Assembly: GCF_008795985.1 (NCBI RefSeq)
Contig: NZ_VMHP01000001.1
Span: 744,001-808,000 of the forward strand
Direction: 5' to 3'
DNA: 64,000 nt
Source of the DNA: Marinobacter halotolerans
GTDB taxonomy: Bacteria; Pseudomonadota; Gammaproteobacteria; Pseudomonadales; Oleiphilaceae
The notes under the pieces were generated by a model that was not told the origin of the DNA, did no database searches, and was given only the letters and a program-made list of their open reading frames with translations. Numbering within the stretch: position 1 is the stretch's first letter; the number at the start of each line of letters is the position of its first letter. Both the position numbers and the translations under genes were made by a program. Positions 52,864 to 60,939 of this stretch are shown one piece after another.

Positions 52864-53796
52864 ATGCGATCCATTATCGCTGGTGTGATTTGTATTCTGG
52901 CCAGTTCCATGGCCTGGGCAGCAAACCCGAACACCGAGTGTAAAGTGGTCCGGTTTTCCGATGTAGGCTGGACGGACATTACCGCCACCACGGCGCTGAC
53001 CTCCCAGGTTCTTAGCGGTCTCGGATACGAGCCGGAAACCAAGATCCTGTCGGTACCGGTCACATATCGCTCGATGAAGAACAAGGACATTGACGTGTTC
53101 CTGGGTAACTGGATGCCAACCATGAAAGGCGATGTTCAGCCTTACCTGGACGATGGCTCGGTAAAAACTCTGCGGGCCAACCTGGAGGGCGCCAAGTACA
53201 CCCTCGCCGTGCCTGCCTACGCCTATGAGGCCGGCGTTAAGTCTTTCGCCGACATTGCCAAGCATGCCGACAAGTTCGACGGCCGGATTTACGGCATTGA
53301 GCCCGGCAACGATGGCAACCGCCTGATTCAGGAAATGATTGAAAGCGATGCTTTCGGGCTTGGCGATTTCCGTCTGGTGGAATCCAGCGAAGCCGGCATG
53401 CTGTCGCAGGTAGGGCGCGCCGTAAAGCGTGACGAGTGGGTTGTGTTCCTCGCGTGGGCACCGCATCCGATGAACGCCAACCATGACCTCGAATATCTGA
53501 GTGGCGGTGACGACTACTTCGGGCCGAACTACGGTGGTGCCACTGTCTACACCAACGTGCGCTCGGGCTATCTCGACAACTGCCCGAACCTGAACACCTT
53601 CTTCAACAACCTGGAGTTCTCCCTTGCCATGGAAAACGAGGTGATGGGCCTGATCCTCAACGATGGCATGGAGCCCGACGATGCGGCCCGCCAGTGGCTG
53701 CAGGCAAATCCGGGCTCACTGGGCAAGTGGCTCGCAGGCGTAAAGACCATTGATGGCAAACCTGCCATGCCTGCCGTGAAGAAAGCCCTGAAGTAA
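52864..53796 (+). CDS. choX: Choline/betaine ABC transporter substrate-binding protein
   Basis: A 310-residue exported OpuAC-type binding protein: signal peptide (CILASSMAWAA), then a glycine-betaine/choline-binding fold with RFSDVGWTDITATTALTSQ at the start and WMPTM, YEAGVKSFADIAKHA and VVFLAWAPHPMNA segments. Trp and Tyr residues for cation-pi contacts are abundant. The start at 52864 follows GAGGAG; the reading from 52843 has no Shine-Dalgarno. It delivers choline to ChoW/ChoV. It is followed by a perfect hairpin and the permease. Confidence 0.88.
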   Translation: MRSIIAGVICILASSMAWAANPNTECKVVRFSDVGWTDITATTALTSQVLSGLGYEPETKILSVPVTYRSMKNKDIDVFLGNWMPTMKGDVQPYLDDGSVKTLRANLEGAKYTLAVPAYAYEAGVKSFADIAKHADKFDGRIYGIEPGNDGNRLIQEMIESDAFGLGDFRLVESSEAGMLSQVGRAVKRDEWVVFLAWAPHPMNANHDLEYLSGGDDYFGPNYGGATVYTNVRSGYLDNCPNLNTFFNNLEFSLAMENEVMGLILNDGMEPDDAARQWLQANPGSLGKWLAGVKTIDGKPAMPAVKKALK

Positions 53797-53808
53797 TCAG
53801 GAATTGAG

Positions 53809-53836
53809 GCGGAGGCAGTAACGATACTGCCTCCGC
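53809..53836. promoter_or_regulatory. Intercistronic hairpin between choX and choW
   Basis: A perfect 12-bp stem (GCGGAGGCAGTA/TACTGCCTCCGC) with a 4-nt ACGA loop, 12 nt after the choX stop and 26 bp before choW. No T-run follows. It is a strong candidate for stabilising the choX mRNA or lowering permease expression, as with the dctP/dctQ hairpin. Confidence 0.75.
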
Positions 53837-53862
53837 TATCTCTCCCAAACCGGATTTCTAGT

Positions 53863-54693
53863 ATGAACTGGATAACTGAGCACAAGCTGCCCTTCGGGGA
53901 AGCCATGGAAGACTTCGTGGATTTTCTGGTCGACAATGGCGCCGTGGTTTTCGACGCCATTTCAGATACTCTCGACACGCTTATCCATGGTCTCACCGAA
54001 GGGCTTCTTTGGATTCATCCTGCACTTCTTATTGCTGCGTTTACCGCCGCAGCAGCGGCCTGGCATCGCCGTTGGGGCATGCCCATCTTCACCATTATTG
54101 CGTTCGGGCTGATCTGGAACCTGGGCTACTGGGAAGACACCATGGCGACCCTGTCCCTGGTGTTATACGCCACCGTTCTCTGTATCACGATAGGCGTGCC
54201 CCTTGGCATTGTGGTCGCACACCACCCCTGGTCATTTCGCGTGTTGCAGCCAGTGCTGGATCTGATGCAGACCATTCCCCCTTTCGTGTATCTCATCCCC
54301 ACACTGACCCTTTTCGGCCTGGGCGTTGTACCCGGGGTGATTTCCACAGTGATCTTTGCCATTGCCGCCCCGATCCGCCTGACCTACCTGGGCATGTCCC
54401 AGGTACCGAAAGAACTGCTGGAAGCCGGCAAGGCCTTTGGCTGCACCAAGAACCAGTTGCTGTTCCGCGTGGAATTGCCCGCGGCCATGTCGTCCATTGC
54501 GGCCGGCATTACCCAGTGCATCATGCTGTCGCTGTCGATGGTGGTTATCGCCGCACTGGTCGGCGCAGACGGCCTGGGTGTTCCGGTCGTTCGCGCCCTG
54601 AACACCGTCGATATTGCCAAAGGTTTCGAGGCAGGATTGGCTATTGTGCTTCTGGCCATCTGGCTCGATCGCTTCTTTAAACAGAGAAAATAA
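53863..54693 (+). CDS. choW: Choline ABC transporter permease
   Basis: A 276-residue ProW/OpuAB-type permease with about six or seven membrane helices. The EAA-type loop contacting the ATPase is visible (VPKELLEAGKAFGCTKNQLLFRVELP). A helical N-terminal extension (HKLPFGEAMEDFVDFLVDNG) precedes the membrane region, as in ProW-like proteins. It lies between choX and choV in the same direction (12 bp before choV). Confidence 0.88.
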   Translation: MNWITEHKLPFGEAMEDFVDFLVDNGAVVFDAISDTLDTLIHGLTEGLLWIHPALLIAAFTAAAAAWHRRWGMPIFTIIAFGLIWNLGYWEDTMATLSLVLYATVLCITIGVPLGIVVAHHPWSFRVLQPVLDLMQTIPPFVYLIPTLTLFGLGVVPGVISTVIFAIAAPIRLTYLGMSQVPKELLEAGKAFGCTKNQLLFRVELPAAMSSIAAGITQCIMLSLSMVVIAALVGADGLGVPVVRALNTVDIAKGFEAGLAIVLLAIWLDRFFKQRK

Positions 54694-54705
54694 CGGCAGG
54701 CTGAC

Positions 54706-55881
54706 ATGATCGAATTCGAGAATGTAAATGTGGTTTTCGGCAAGCAGCCACAACGAGCGCTGCCGATGATAGAAGAGGGACTGAGCCGGGACGATATCCG
54801 TGAAAAGACCGACCTGGTGGTAGGCGTCAATCGGGCCAACCTGAAAGTCGAGCAGGGTGAGATCTTTGTACTGATGGGGTTATCCGGCTCGGGTAAATCC
54901 AGCCTGCTGCGCTGCGTCAACGGTCTGAATGAAGTCACCAGTGGTGCTATCCGCATCCAGGACGGAGACCAGCAGATCGATTTCACCAAGGCCTCCGAGG
55001 CGGTTCAGCGTGAGCTGCGTACCCGGAAGATTTCCATGGTATTCCAGAATTTCGCCCTGTTTCCCTGGATGACCGTCGCAGAAAACGTAGCTTTCGGGCT
55101 GGAGATGCAGGGATTGCCAAAACGGGAGAGGCGGGAGAAAACCCAGCGACAGCTTGATCTGGTCGGGCTTTCCGAATGGGCGAATCATCGCCCTGATGAG
55201 CTGTCCGGTGGCATGCGTCAACGAGTGGGACTGGCAAGGGCGTTGGCAACCGATTCGGACATACTGTTGATGGATGAACCCTTCTCGGCTCTGGATCCGT
55301 TGATTCGGGAACAACTGCAGGACGAGATGCTTGAGATGCAAAGCTCGTTGAACAAAACCATTCTGTTTGTCAGCCACGATCTTGACGAGGCACTGAAGAT
55401 TGGCAATAGGATTGCGATCATGAAAGACGGCGAAATCGTCCAGCAGGGCCGCCCGGAGCAGATTGTGCTGGATCCGGCCACGGACTATGTGCGCAATTTC
55501 GTAGCCTCGGTCAATCCCCTGAGCGTGCTCCACGTTCGCTCCGTGCTTCAGTCACTGGATACCGTTGAGACCGACGAACGCGGTCGCAAGCTAGTCAGTG
55601 TCGCCTACGACATCTGGCTGGAGAATCCCGGCGATGCCGCAGCGGCCGTCGTTTTCCAGCATGAAGACAGTTTCGACACCCAGGTCTGGAATCCGGAACA
55701 GCCCATCAGTTCATTGAAAAAGCGCCCGACTCGGGTGCCACCTCGGACATCGCTACGGGAGGCGGTGGAGATCCGCTATGTGACGGGGCACTGTGTGCTG
55801 GTCGAAGATAAAAACCAGATTATCGGCTTCGTGGCTGACAAGCAGATCTATCACTCTCTGCTGGGCAAGCACCTGGATTAA
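54706..55881 (+). CDS. choV: Choline ABC transporter ATP-binding protein
   Basis: A 391-residue ATPase. Walker A (GLSGSGKSSLLR, about residues 62-73), Q-loop (VFQNFALFPW), signature (LSGGMRQRVGLARALA) and Walker B (ILLMDEPFSALDP) with H-loop (FVSHDLDEAL) are intact. A C-terminal CBS-like regulatory region (about 270-391) includes HCVLVEDKNQIIGFVAD, as in ProV/ChoV. The stop TAA overlaps that of the convergent AEC gene in a TTAA. Confidence 0.9.
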   Translation: MIEFENVNVVFGKQPQRALPMIEEGLSRDDIREKTDLVVGVNRANLKVEQGEIFVLMGLSGSGKSSLLRCVNGLNEVTSGAIRIQDGDQQIDFTKASEAVQRELRTRKISMVFQNFALFPWMTVAENVAFGLEMQGLPKRERREKTQRQLDLVGLSEWANHRPDELSGGMRQRVGLARALATDSDILLMDEPFSALDPLIREQLQDEMLEMQSSLNKTILFVSHDLDEALKIGNRIAIMKDGEIVQQGRPEQIVLDPATDYVRNFVASVNPLSVLHVRSVLQSLDTVETDERGRKLVSVAYDIWLENPGDAAAAVVFQHEDSFDTQVWNPEQPISSLKKRPTRVPPRTSLREAVEIRYVTGHCVLVEDKNQIIGFVADKQIYHSLLGKHLD

Positions 55882-56798
55882 GGAAACACCCAGGCCACCA
55901 TCACCGGAATAAACGCCAGGGCGAACAGGGTACTGAGTAACGTCGTACCCGCCGCCTGGCGAGGTGATGTATCCAGCAACGTTGCGATGACCACCGTATT
56001 AGCGGCCATCGGCGTGATCGAGATCAGGAAAATCGCCTGGTGCACGGCTTCGCTGTAGATGCCGAACACATTGGCGTCCAGCCACCAGAGCGCCAGTGCG
56101 ACCAGTGGCCAGGACACGAACTTTCCGAAGAACGCCAGAGTGGTAAACCGCAGATTACCCGCCAGCCCCCGCATTGACAGAATGCTCATGCCAATAATCA
56201 TCATACCCAGAATGCTGTAGGCACCGCGCAGGTTGTCGAACAGTGGTACGAACACCTCGGGTATGGAGAAGCCGAACAGGTTCAGCGCTATGCCAGCTAT
56301 AAACGCGTAGACAGAAGGCAGCCGGGCCACTCGCCCAAGCGCGTCGCCAATGCTGTATCGGCCCCTGGCCGCCAGATAGAAACCCACAGAATTTTCGAAC
56401 AGCGTCGTGCCCAGCATGCACACGATGTAGAGGGCCAGCCCTTCTTGGCCAAACAGCAGTAGCGCAACAGGGATACCAAAGTAGCCGGTGTTGCCCGTGC
56501 CTACAGCCAGGGGAATCAGGTTTGCACTTTCATCGGTAACGGTCCGCTTGGCGATGGCCAGGTGCAGAAGCCCCAGTACGGTACACAGGGTAAACGTCAG
56601 TACCGGAAGCAGAATAACGGAAAAGGAAAGAGGCGCCGCCATCACACCGGCGAAAATCACCGATGGTGTGACGATGTAAAGCATGATGCCGGCGATATGC
56701 CGACCGCTTGCCTCAAGGTAGCGGCCGGCTGTCCAGCCCAGAAGCACTGTTACATAAAGGGGAAGGAGTTTATAGAACAGTGCCAGGGCTGCGGCCAT
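55878..56798 (-). CDS. AEC-family (auxin-efflux-carrier-like) transporter
   Basis: A 306-residue integral membrane protein with about ten helices, and the family pattern of two five-helix halves. Segments such as YITVPSVIFAGVMAAPLSF-like N-terminal and LLSTLFALAFIPVM C-terminal helices fit the AEC family (malonate, auxin and other anion carriers). The GTGNTGYFGIPVALLLFG segment, with Asn and Gly, is family-typical. The substrate is unknown. It converges with choV, and 20 bp separates its start from the wrbA end. Confidence 0.78.
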   Translation of the reverse strand: MAAALALFYKLLPLYVTVLLGWTAGRYLEASGRHIAGIMLYIVTPSVIFAGVMAAPLSFSVILLPVLTFTLCTVLGLLHLAIAKRTVTDESANLIPLAVGTGNTGYFGIPVALLLFGQEGLALYIVCMLGTTLFENSVGFYLAARGRYSIGDALGRVARLPSVYAFIAGIALNLFGFSIPEVFVPLFDNLRGAYSILGMMIIGMSILSMRGLAGNLRFTTLAFFGKFVSWPLVALALWWLDANVFGIYSEAVHQAIFLISITPMAANTVVIATLLDTSPRQAAGTTLLSTLFALAFIPVMVAWVFP

Positions 56799-56818
56799 CG
56801 GGGCTCCGGGTCAGGGCT

Positions 56819-57418
56819 TTAGCCGTGCAGTTTAACCGCCAGCTCGGCCACGTGCTTGCCCTGATAGCGGGCAATGGTCAGTTCTTTTTCACTGGGCTGC
56901 CGCGAGCCGTCGCCGCCGGCAATGGTCGATGCGCCATAGGGCGTGCCGCCACTGACTTCGGAAATATCAAAAAACTCGGGAATGCCGTAACCCAGCGGTA
57001 CAATCACCATGCCGTGGTGGGCCAGGGTTGTCCAGAATGAACTGATGGTATGTTCCTGCCCGCCGCCAGTACCGGTGGAAGTAAAAACGCTTGCAACCTT
57101 GCCGTGCAACTTGCCCTGGGCCCAGAGCCCGCCGGTCTGATCCATAAACGTGCGCATCTGGCCTGACATGTTGCCGAAGCGGGTGGGTGTGCCAAAGATA
57201 ACGGCGTCGTAGTCGGCCAGCTCTTTCGGGTCAGCGACCGGCGCCTTCTGGTCTGCCTTGCCGCCAGCATCCAGGAAAGCCTGGTCCGGCATGGTTTCCG
57301 GCACACGCTTCACGATAACCTCGGCGCCGGTTACACCTTTCGCACCCTCGGCCACGGTGTTGGCCATGGTTTCCATATGACCATACATTGAATAGTAAAG
57401 TACCAGTACTTTTGCCAT
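56819..57418 (-). CDS. wrbA: NAD(P)H:quinone oxidoreductase WrbA
   Basis: A 199-residue flavodoxin-like protein. The FMN phosphate loop ([18 protein letters not shown]), the [15 protein letters not shown] segment and the [13 protein letters not shown] loop are all WrbA hallmarks. It reduces quinones by two electrons to protect against redox cycling. The ATG at 57418 has AAAGGAG upstream. It may be in the same operon as the AEC gene (20-bp gap). The 180-bp gap to the hemolysin-III gene contains no other feature that I support. Confidence 0.93.
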   Translation of the reverse strand: MAKVLVLYYSMYGHMETMANTVAEGAKGVTGAEVIVKRVPETMPDQAFLDAGGKADQKAPVADPKELADYDAVIFGTPTRFGNMSGQMRTFMDQTGGLWAQGKLHGKVASVFTSTGTGGGQEHTISSFWTTLAHHGMVIVPLGYGIPEFFDISEVSGGTPYGASTIAGGDGSRQPSEKELTIARYQGKHVAELAVKLHG

Positions 57419-57598
57419 CTGAACGTCTCCTTTGACTGTTTCCAATGTGATGAACCAAGCCTAGGTGGTTTCCGGACAAACAGAAAACGGAAGTTTTCCG
57501 CCGGTTCGTTCAAATTTTCTGAATCATCAGACGCGACACGAGGTAAATTTACCGCATTGTCATTTGCGTACAACTGTACGCTGAAGTAAGGTGGCGCC

Positions 57599-58252
57599 AT
57601 GACTGAAACCCAACACCCCCACCACTACATCGAAGAATGGCTTAACAGTGCCACCCACGGCATTGGCGCGATTCTGAGCATTGTCGGGACCGTTGCCCTG
57701 ATCATTCTGGCCAGCCAGATGGGCGACATCTGGAAGATTGTCAGCTTTGGTATTTTCGGGGCTTCTCTGGTGCTGCTTTACCTGGCCTCGGCGCTTTATC
57801 ACGGCGCACGACATCCCGGGCCGAAAGCAGTTTTCAAAACCCTGGACCACTGCGCCATCTTTCTGTTGATCGCGGGCACCTATACTCCCTTCTTGCTGGT
57901 GAACATGCGGGATTCTTCCGGCTGGACGCTGCTGGCAATTGTCTGGTCTCTTGCCATCACAGGTGTGGTGCTGAAATTAATCTACAACAACCGTTTCAAG
58001 CTCGCCCGGGTCGGCATCTACCTCGCCATGGGGTGGCTGATACTGGTGGCCTCCGGGGACCTGCTAGCCAACCTGAATGAGCAGGCTTTTTACCTTCTGG
58101 TTGCTGGCGGCCTGGCTTATACGGTCGGCGTGGCTTTCTACCTCGCCGACCGACTGCCCTACATGCACGCGCTCTGGCACTTGTTCGTAATCAGCGGCAG
58201 TGCGCTTCATTTCAGCGCGGTCTGTTACGGCGTACTGCCCTACCCGGCCTGA
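57599..58252 (+). CDS. Hemolysin III/PAQR-family membrane protein
   Basis: A 217-residue seven-helix membrane protein. The first motif (EWLNSATHGIGAILS), the second (ALYHGARHPGPKAVFKTLDHCAIFLLIAGTY, split across two segments) and the C-terminal HLFVISGSALHFSAV are the conserved His/Asp regions of the YqfA/PAQR family, a zinc-hydrolase-like fold. The role in bacteria is poorly known; in the family, ceramidase-like activity has been suggested. It is followed directly by the end of a short minus-strand reading frame. Confidence 0.85.
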   Translation: MTETQHPHHYIEEWLNSATHGIGAILSIVGTVALIILASQMGDIWKIVSFGIFGASLVLLYLASALYHGARHPGPKAVFKTLDHCAIFLLIAGTYTPFLLVNMRDSSGWTLLAIVWSLAITGVVLKLIYNNRFKLARVGIYLAMGWLILVASGDLLANLNEQAFYLLVAGGLAYTVGVAFYLADRLPYMHALWHLFVISGSALHFSAVCYGVLPYPA

Positions 58253-58537
58253 TCAGAACGCCCAGACCGTCGTCATCAGAATGCCCCAGGCCAGCAGCGA
58301 AGCAGCCATCACGGTGTAGGTGGCAGATATCACAATCACAACCACATCCTTATCCGTGCGCTGACAAAGGGAGCGCACGGCATACTTTTGATTAGTTAAA
58401 GCCGCTGCCTGGGTCAAGGCCGCTGGAAACTCGTGGCTACCTCTACTGCGCCCAATCGGTAGACGCACTACTCCATCGGTTGTATCACCAATATAAATAT
58501 TTGTTTTAATTGATTTATTTAGAGACGAAAACAGCAT
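58253..58537 (-). CDS. Possible small membrane protein (94 aa), doubtful
   Basis: A reading frame on the minus strand whose stop abuts the hemolysin-III stop. The last 34 residues form one hydrophobic segment (VVVIVISATYTVMAASLLAWGILMTTVWAF in two pieces) that looks real. The first half is AT-rich, has an unusual composition and no family resemblance, so the true protein may start later or not exist. A CAGG lies 9 nt before the ATG. Of the 436-bp interval 58253-58688, this is the only coding candidate. Function unknown. Confidence 0.3.
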   Translation of the reverse strand: MLFSSLNKSIKTNIYIGDTTDGVVRLPIGRSRGSHEFPAALTQAAALTNQKYAVRSLCQRTDKDVVVIVISATYTVMAASLLAWGILMTTVWAF

Positions 58538-58581
58538 CTTAAAAAACCTGAGCAGCCGTCATCGGCGGCTTCAGACCCTTC

Positions 58582-58595
58582 TTGATATTTGTCAT
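58582..58595 (+). promoter_or_regulatory. Weak FNR-like site upstream of narK
   Basis: TTGAT-ATTT-GTCAT matches the left half of the FNR/ANR box exactly but only three of five bases on the right. It lies 94 bp before the narK start. A near-identical TTGATATCTGTCA occurs at 63009-63021 in the other narK region. Low confidence alone. Confidence 0.3.
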
Positions 58596-58688
58596 GATTA
58601 CTTCCTGCCCGGCCTTTGCAGAATAGCTCCATAGTCCGGTCGTCACGGTTGCCGTGGCGTCAGGTTCGCAACGTGAGGAGCAGTTATC

Positions 58689-60281
58689 ATGGCCAAAACC
58701 AACGCAGACATCGAAAACTGGGATGTCGAAAGCGAAGAATTCTGGGAGCGGGAGGGCAAACGCATCGCCTCCCGCAACCTGTGGATTTCCATCCCCAGCC
58801 TGCTGATGGGCTTTGCGGTCTGGCTGATGTGGGGAATGATCACCACTCAGATGAAGAACCTGGGCTTTCCCTTCAGCATTGAGCAGCTGTTTACCCTTTC
58901 TGCAATTGCGGGCCTGTCTGGCGCCACCCTGCGAATCCCGGCCTCATTCATGATCAAGATTGCCGGCGGGCGAAACACGGTGTTCCTGACCACCGCGCTG
59001 CTGATGATTCCTGCGGCCGGTACCGGCATCGCCCTTATGAACCCCGAAACACCGTTTATTGTGTTTCAGGCTCTGGCGCTGCTCTCCGGAATCGGTGGCG
59101 GTAACTTTGCCTGCTCCATGAGCAACATCAGCACCTTCTACCCGAAAAGCAAACAGGGCTATGGTCTGGGCATGAACGCCGGTCTCGGTAACTTTGGCGT
59201 CACTACCATGCAGGTGGTCATCCCACTGGTCATGACCGTGGGCATTTTCGGCGCCCTGGCCGGCGACCCGATGCAATTGCAAAGCCCGAGCGGCACCCTG
59301 ATTGGCCGCATTGAAGCGGGCACCGACACCTGGATCCAGAACGCCGGGTTTATCTGGTTGGTGTTTCTGATTCCCCTGGCGTTTGCCGGCTGGTTTGGCA
59401 TGAACAACCTGAAAGTGGTTACCCCGAACCCGGGCAACCCCCTCTCGGCATTCGGCAAGATTCTGGGACTTTATGGCGTAGGCATTCTCGCCTCTATCGC
59501 AGGCGTCTGGGCCCTCAGCGTAATGAACATGTGGCTTGCCCTGCCGCTGACCATTGTATTGACTCTGATTCTTTTGCGACTGATCCCGGGCGATATCAAG
59601 CCCAACATCCAGGCCCAGTTTGCGATCTTCAGCAACAAGCACACCTGGTCCATGACCGTCCTCTACATCCTCACCTTCGGTTCCTTCATCGGCTTCTCCG
59701 CTGCCCTGCCGCTGTCTATCACCGTTATCTTCGGAAATATGATGGAAGTGGCGGCCGATGGCACCGTTAACAGGGTAGTTAACCCGGATGCGCCGAGCGC
59801 ACTGACCTGGGCCTGGATGGGACCGTTTGTCGGCGCCCTGATTCGCCCCGTGGGCGGCTGGATTTCCGACAAGGTGGGCGGATCCATCGTTACCCAGATC
59901 ATCTCGGTTGTGATGGTCGCAGCCTCTGTGGCCACAGGCTACGTGATGATGCTGGCGTATAACTCCACCGATCCGAACACCTACTTTGCACCGTTCCTGA
60001 TCCTGTTCATCATCATGTTTGCGGCCAGTGGTATCGGTAACGGCTCGACCTTCCGCAGCATCGGCTTCATCTTCAACCAGCAGCAGAAAGGCCCGGTTCT
60101 GGGCTGGACCTCCGCGGTTGCCGCCTACGGTGCGTTTATCGCCCCCCGGGTGATGGGCCAGGAAATCCAGGCGGGCACTCCGGAAGTCGCCATGTACGGA
60201 TTCGCCGTGTTCTACGCAGTCTGCCTGGTAGTGAACTGGTGGTTTTACCTGCGCAAAGGCGCCTATATAAAGAACCCGTAA
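58689..60281 (+). CDS. narK: Nitrate/nitrite transporter (NarK2-like, MFS)
   Basis: A 530-residue 12-helix major-facilitator protein. The nitrate signature appears as GIGGGNFACSMSNISTFYP in TM5 and a matching GIGNGSTFRSIGFIF in TM11, and an Arg in each half binds substrate in this family. Longer loops and a ~35-residue acidic N-terminus fit NarK2-type nitrate/nitrite exchangers. A perfect Rho-independent terminator (60301-60332) follows 19 bp after the stop. It shows no overlap with the neighbouring globin gene. Confidence 0.88.
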   Translation: MAKTNADIENWDVESEEFWEREGKRIASRNLWISIPSLLMGFAVWLMWGMITTQMKNLGFPFSIEQLFTLSAIAGLSGATLRIPASFMIKIAGGRNTVFLTTALLMIPAAGTGIALMNPETPFIVFQALALLSGIGGGNFACSMSNISTFYPKSKQGYGLGMNAGLGNFGVTTMQVVIPLVMTVGIFGALAGDPMQLQSPSGTLIGRIEAGTDTWIQNAGFIWLVFLIPLAFAGWFGMNNLKVVTPNPGNPLSAFGKILGLYGVGILASIAGVWALSVMNMWLALPLTIVLTLILLRLIPGDIKPNIQAQFAIFSNKHTWSMTVLYILTFGSFIGFSAALPLSITVIFGNMMEVAADGTVNRVVNPDAPSALTWAWMGPFVGALIRPVGGWISDKVGGSIVTQIISVVMVAASVATGYVMMLAYNSTDPNTYFAPFLILFIIMFAASGIGNGSTFRSIGFIFNQQQKGPVLGWTSAVAAYGAFIAPRVMGQEIQAGTPEVAMYGFAVFYAVCLVVNWWFYLRKGAYIKNP

Positions 60282-60300
60282 AATCGGGCACCACACCAAC

Positions 60301-60332
60301 AACCGGCCCCAGAGATGAGGCCGGTTTTTTTT
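60301..60332 (+). terminator. Rho-independent terminator after narK
   Basis: An 8-bp stem AACCGGCC/GGCCGGTT (60301-60308 and 60319-60326) with a 10-nt loop and a run of eight T (60325-60332). Confidence 0.92.
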
Positions 60333-60459
60333 GCAGCTGGCGTTTCGAATCCTGATTGTGCACTGACGCCATCAGCATTGGTTTTATGTATGCCAGATGT
60401 TAGTTTTATAAGAGTAAGATCTCTGGCTTCTTGCCAGGGTGCCAGCGGGAGGCCCCGAC

Positions 60460-60876
60460 ATGTCTTTTGACGACATTTTTGACGAGAGCTTTGATCGTGT
60501 CCTGTCGGCCTCGGTCAACGGCACAGATTTCTTCGAAGCGTTCTACCAGCGCTTTCTCCGCGCATCGCCCGAGATCCAGATGCTTTTCCGGGACACGGAC
60601 ATGGCCCGTCAGCGAAGTATGTTAAAGAAATCGTTCTACAGCCTGGTGGCCTTTTACGCCAGCGGCACGGTTGACGATGTCCTCCGCAGAGTTGCCCACT
60701 GTCACAGCGCAGAGGCACTCAATATCAAACCTCACCTCTACGACCTCTGGATGGAGTGCCTGATTGACACTGTGCGAGTGTTCGATCCCGAGTACACGGA
60801 TAATGTGGAGCTTGCCTGGCGTCTTATCCTGAGCCCCGGCATTACGTATATGAAGTTTGGCTACGATCACTTCTGA
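60460..60876 (+). CDS. Single-domain globin-like protein
   Basis: A 138-residue protein fitting a bacterial single-domain globin: N-terminal helices FDDIFDESFDRVL, a segment FFEAFYQRFLRASPEIQMLFRD with the CD-loop Phe, and a proximal-His candidate in RRVAHCHSAEALNIKPHLYD. The start at 60460 follows GGGAGG with 7-nt spacing. Its position between two narK genes suggests nitric-oxide or oxygen handling in nitrate respiration; no flavohemoglobin reductase domain is present. Its stop codon is inside a large inverted repeat. Confidence 0.65.
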   Translation: MSFDDIFDESFDRVLSASVNGTDFFEAFYQRFLRASPEIQMLFRDTDMARQRSMLKKSFYSLVAFYASGTVDDVLRRVAHCHSAEALNIKPHLYDLWMECLIDTVRVFDPEYTDNVELAWRLILSPGITYMKFGYDHF

Positions 60877-60939
60877 GCTTGGCCAATAAAAAAGCCCGCA
60901 GGGATAACTCCGTGCGGGCTTTTTTATTGGCCAAGCTCA
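60874..60939. terminator. Bidirectional terminator: 27-bp perfect inverted repeat containing both stop codons
   Basis: Arms at 60874-60900 and 60913-60939 are perfect inverted copies over 27 bp, with a 12-nt loop. Each arm has a GC-rich inner stem (GCCCGCA/TGCGGGC) and an A6 or T6 tract, so termination works in both directions. The outermost three bases of each arm are the TGA stops of the globin (+) and narK (-) genes. Confidence 0.95.

Noticed and set aside
58381..58500. A possible tRNA-like fold in the gap before narK
   Set aside because: No T-loop GTTCGAA-type motif or cloverleaf could be drawn; the pieces are unrelated short stems.
58944..60302. A 452-residue minus-strand frame opposite narK
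   Set aside because: Its His/Gly/Gln/Asp-rich text is typical of an antisense reading of a membrane protein; narK is clear on the plus strand.
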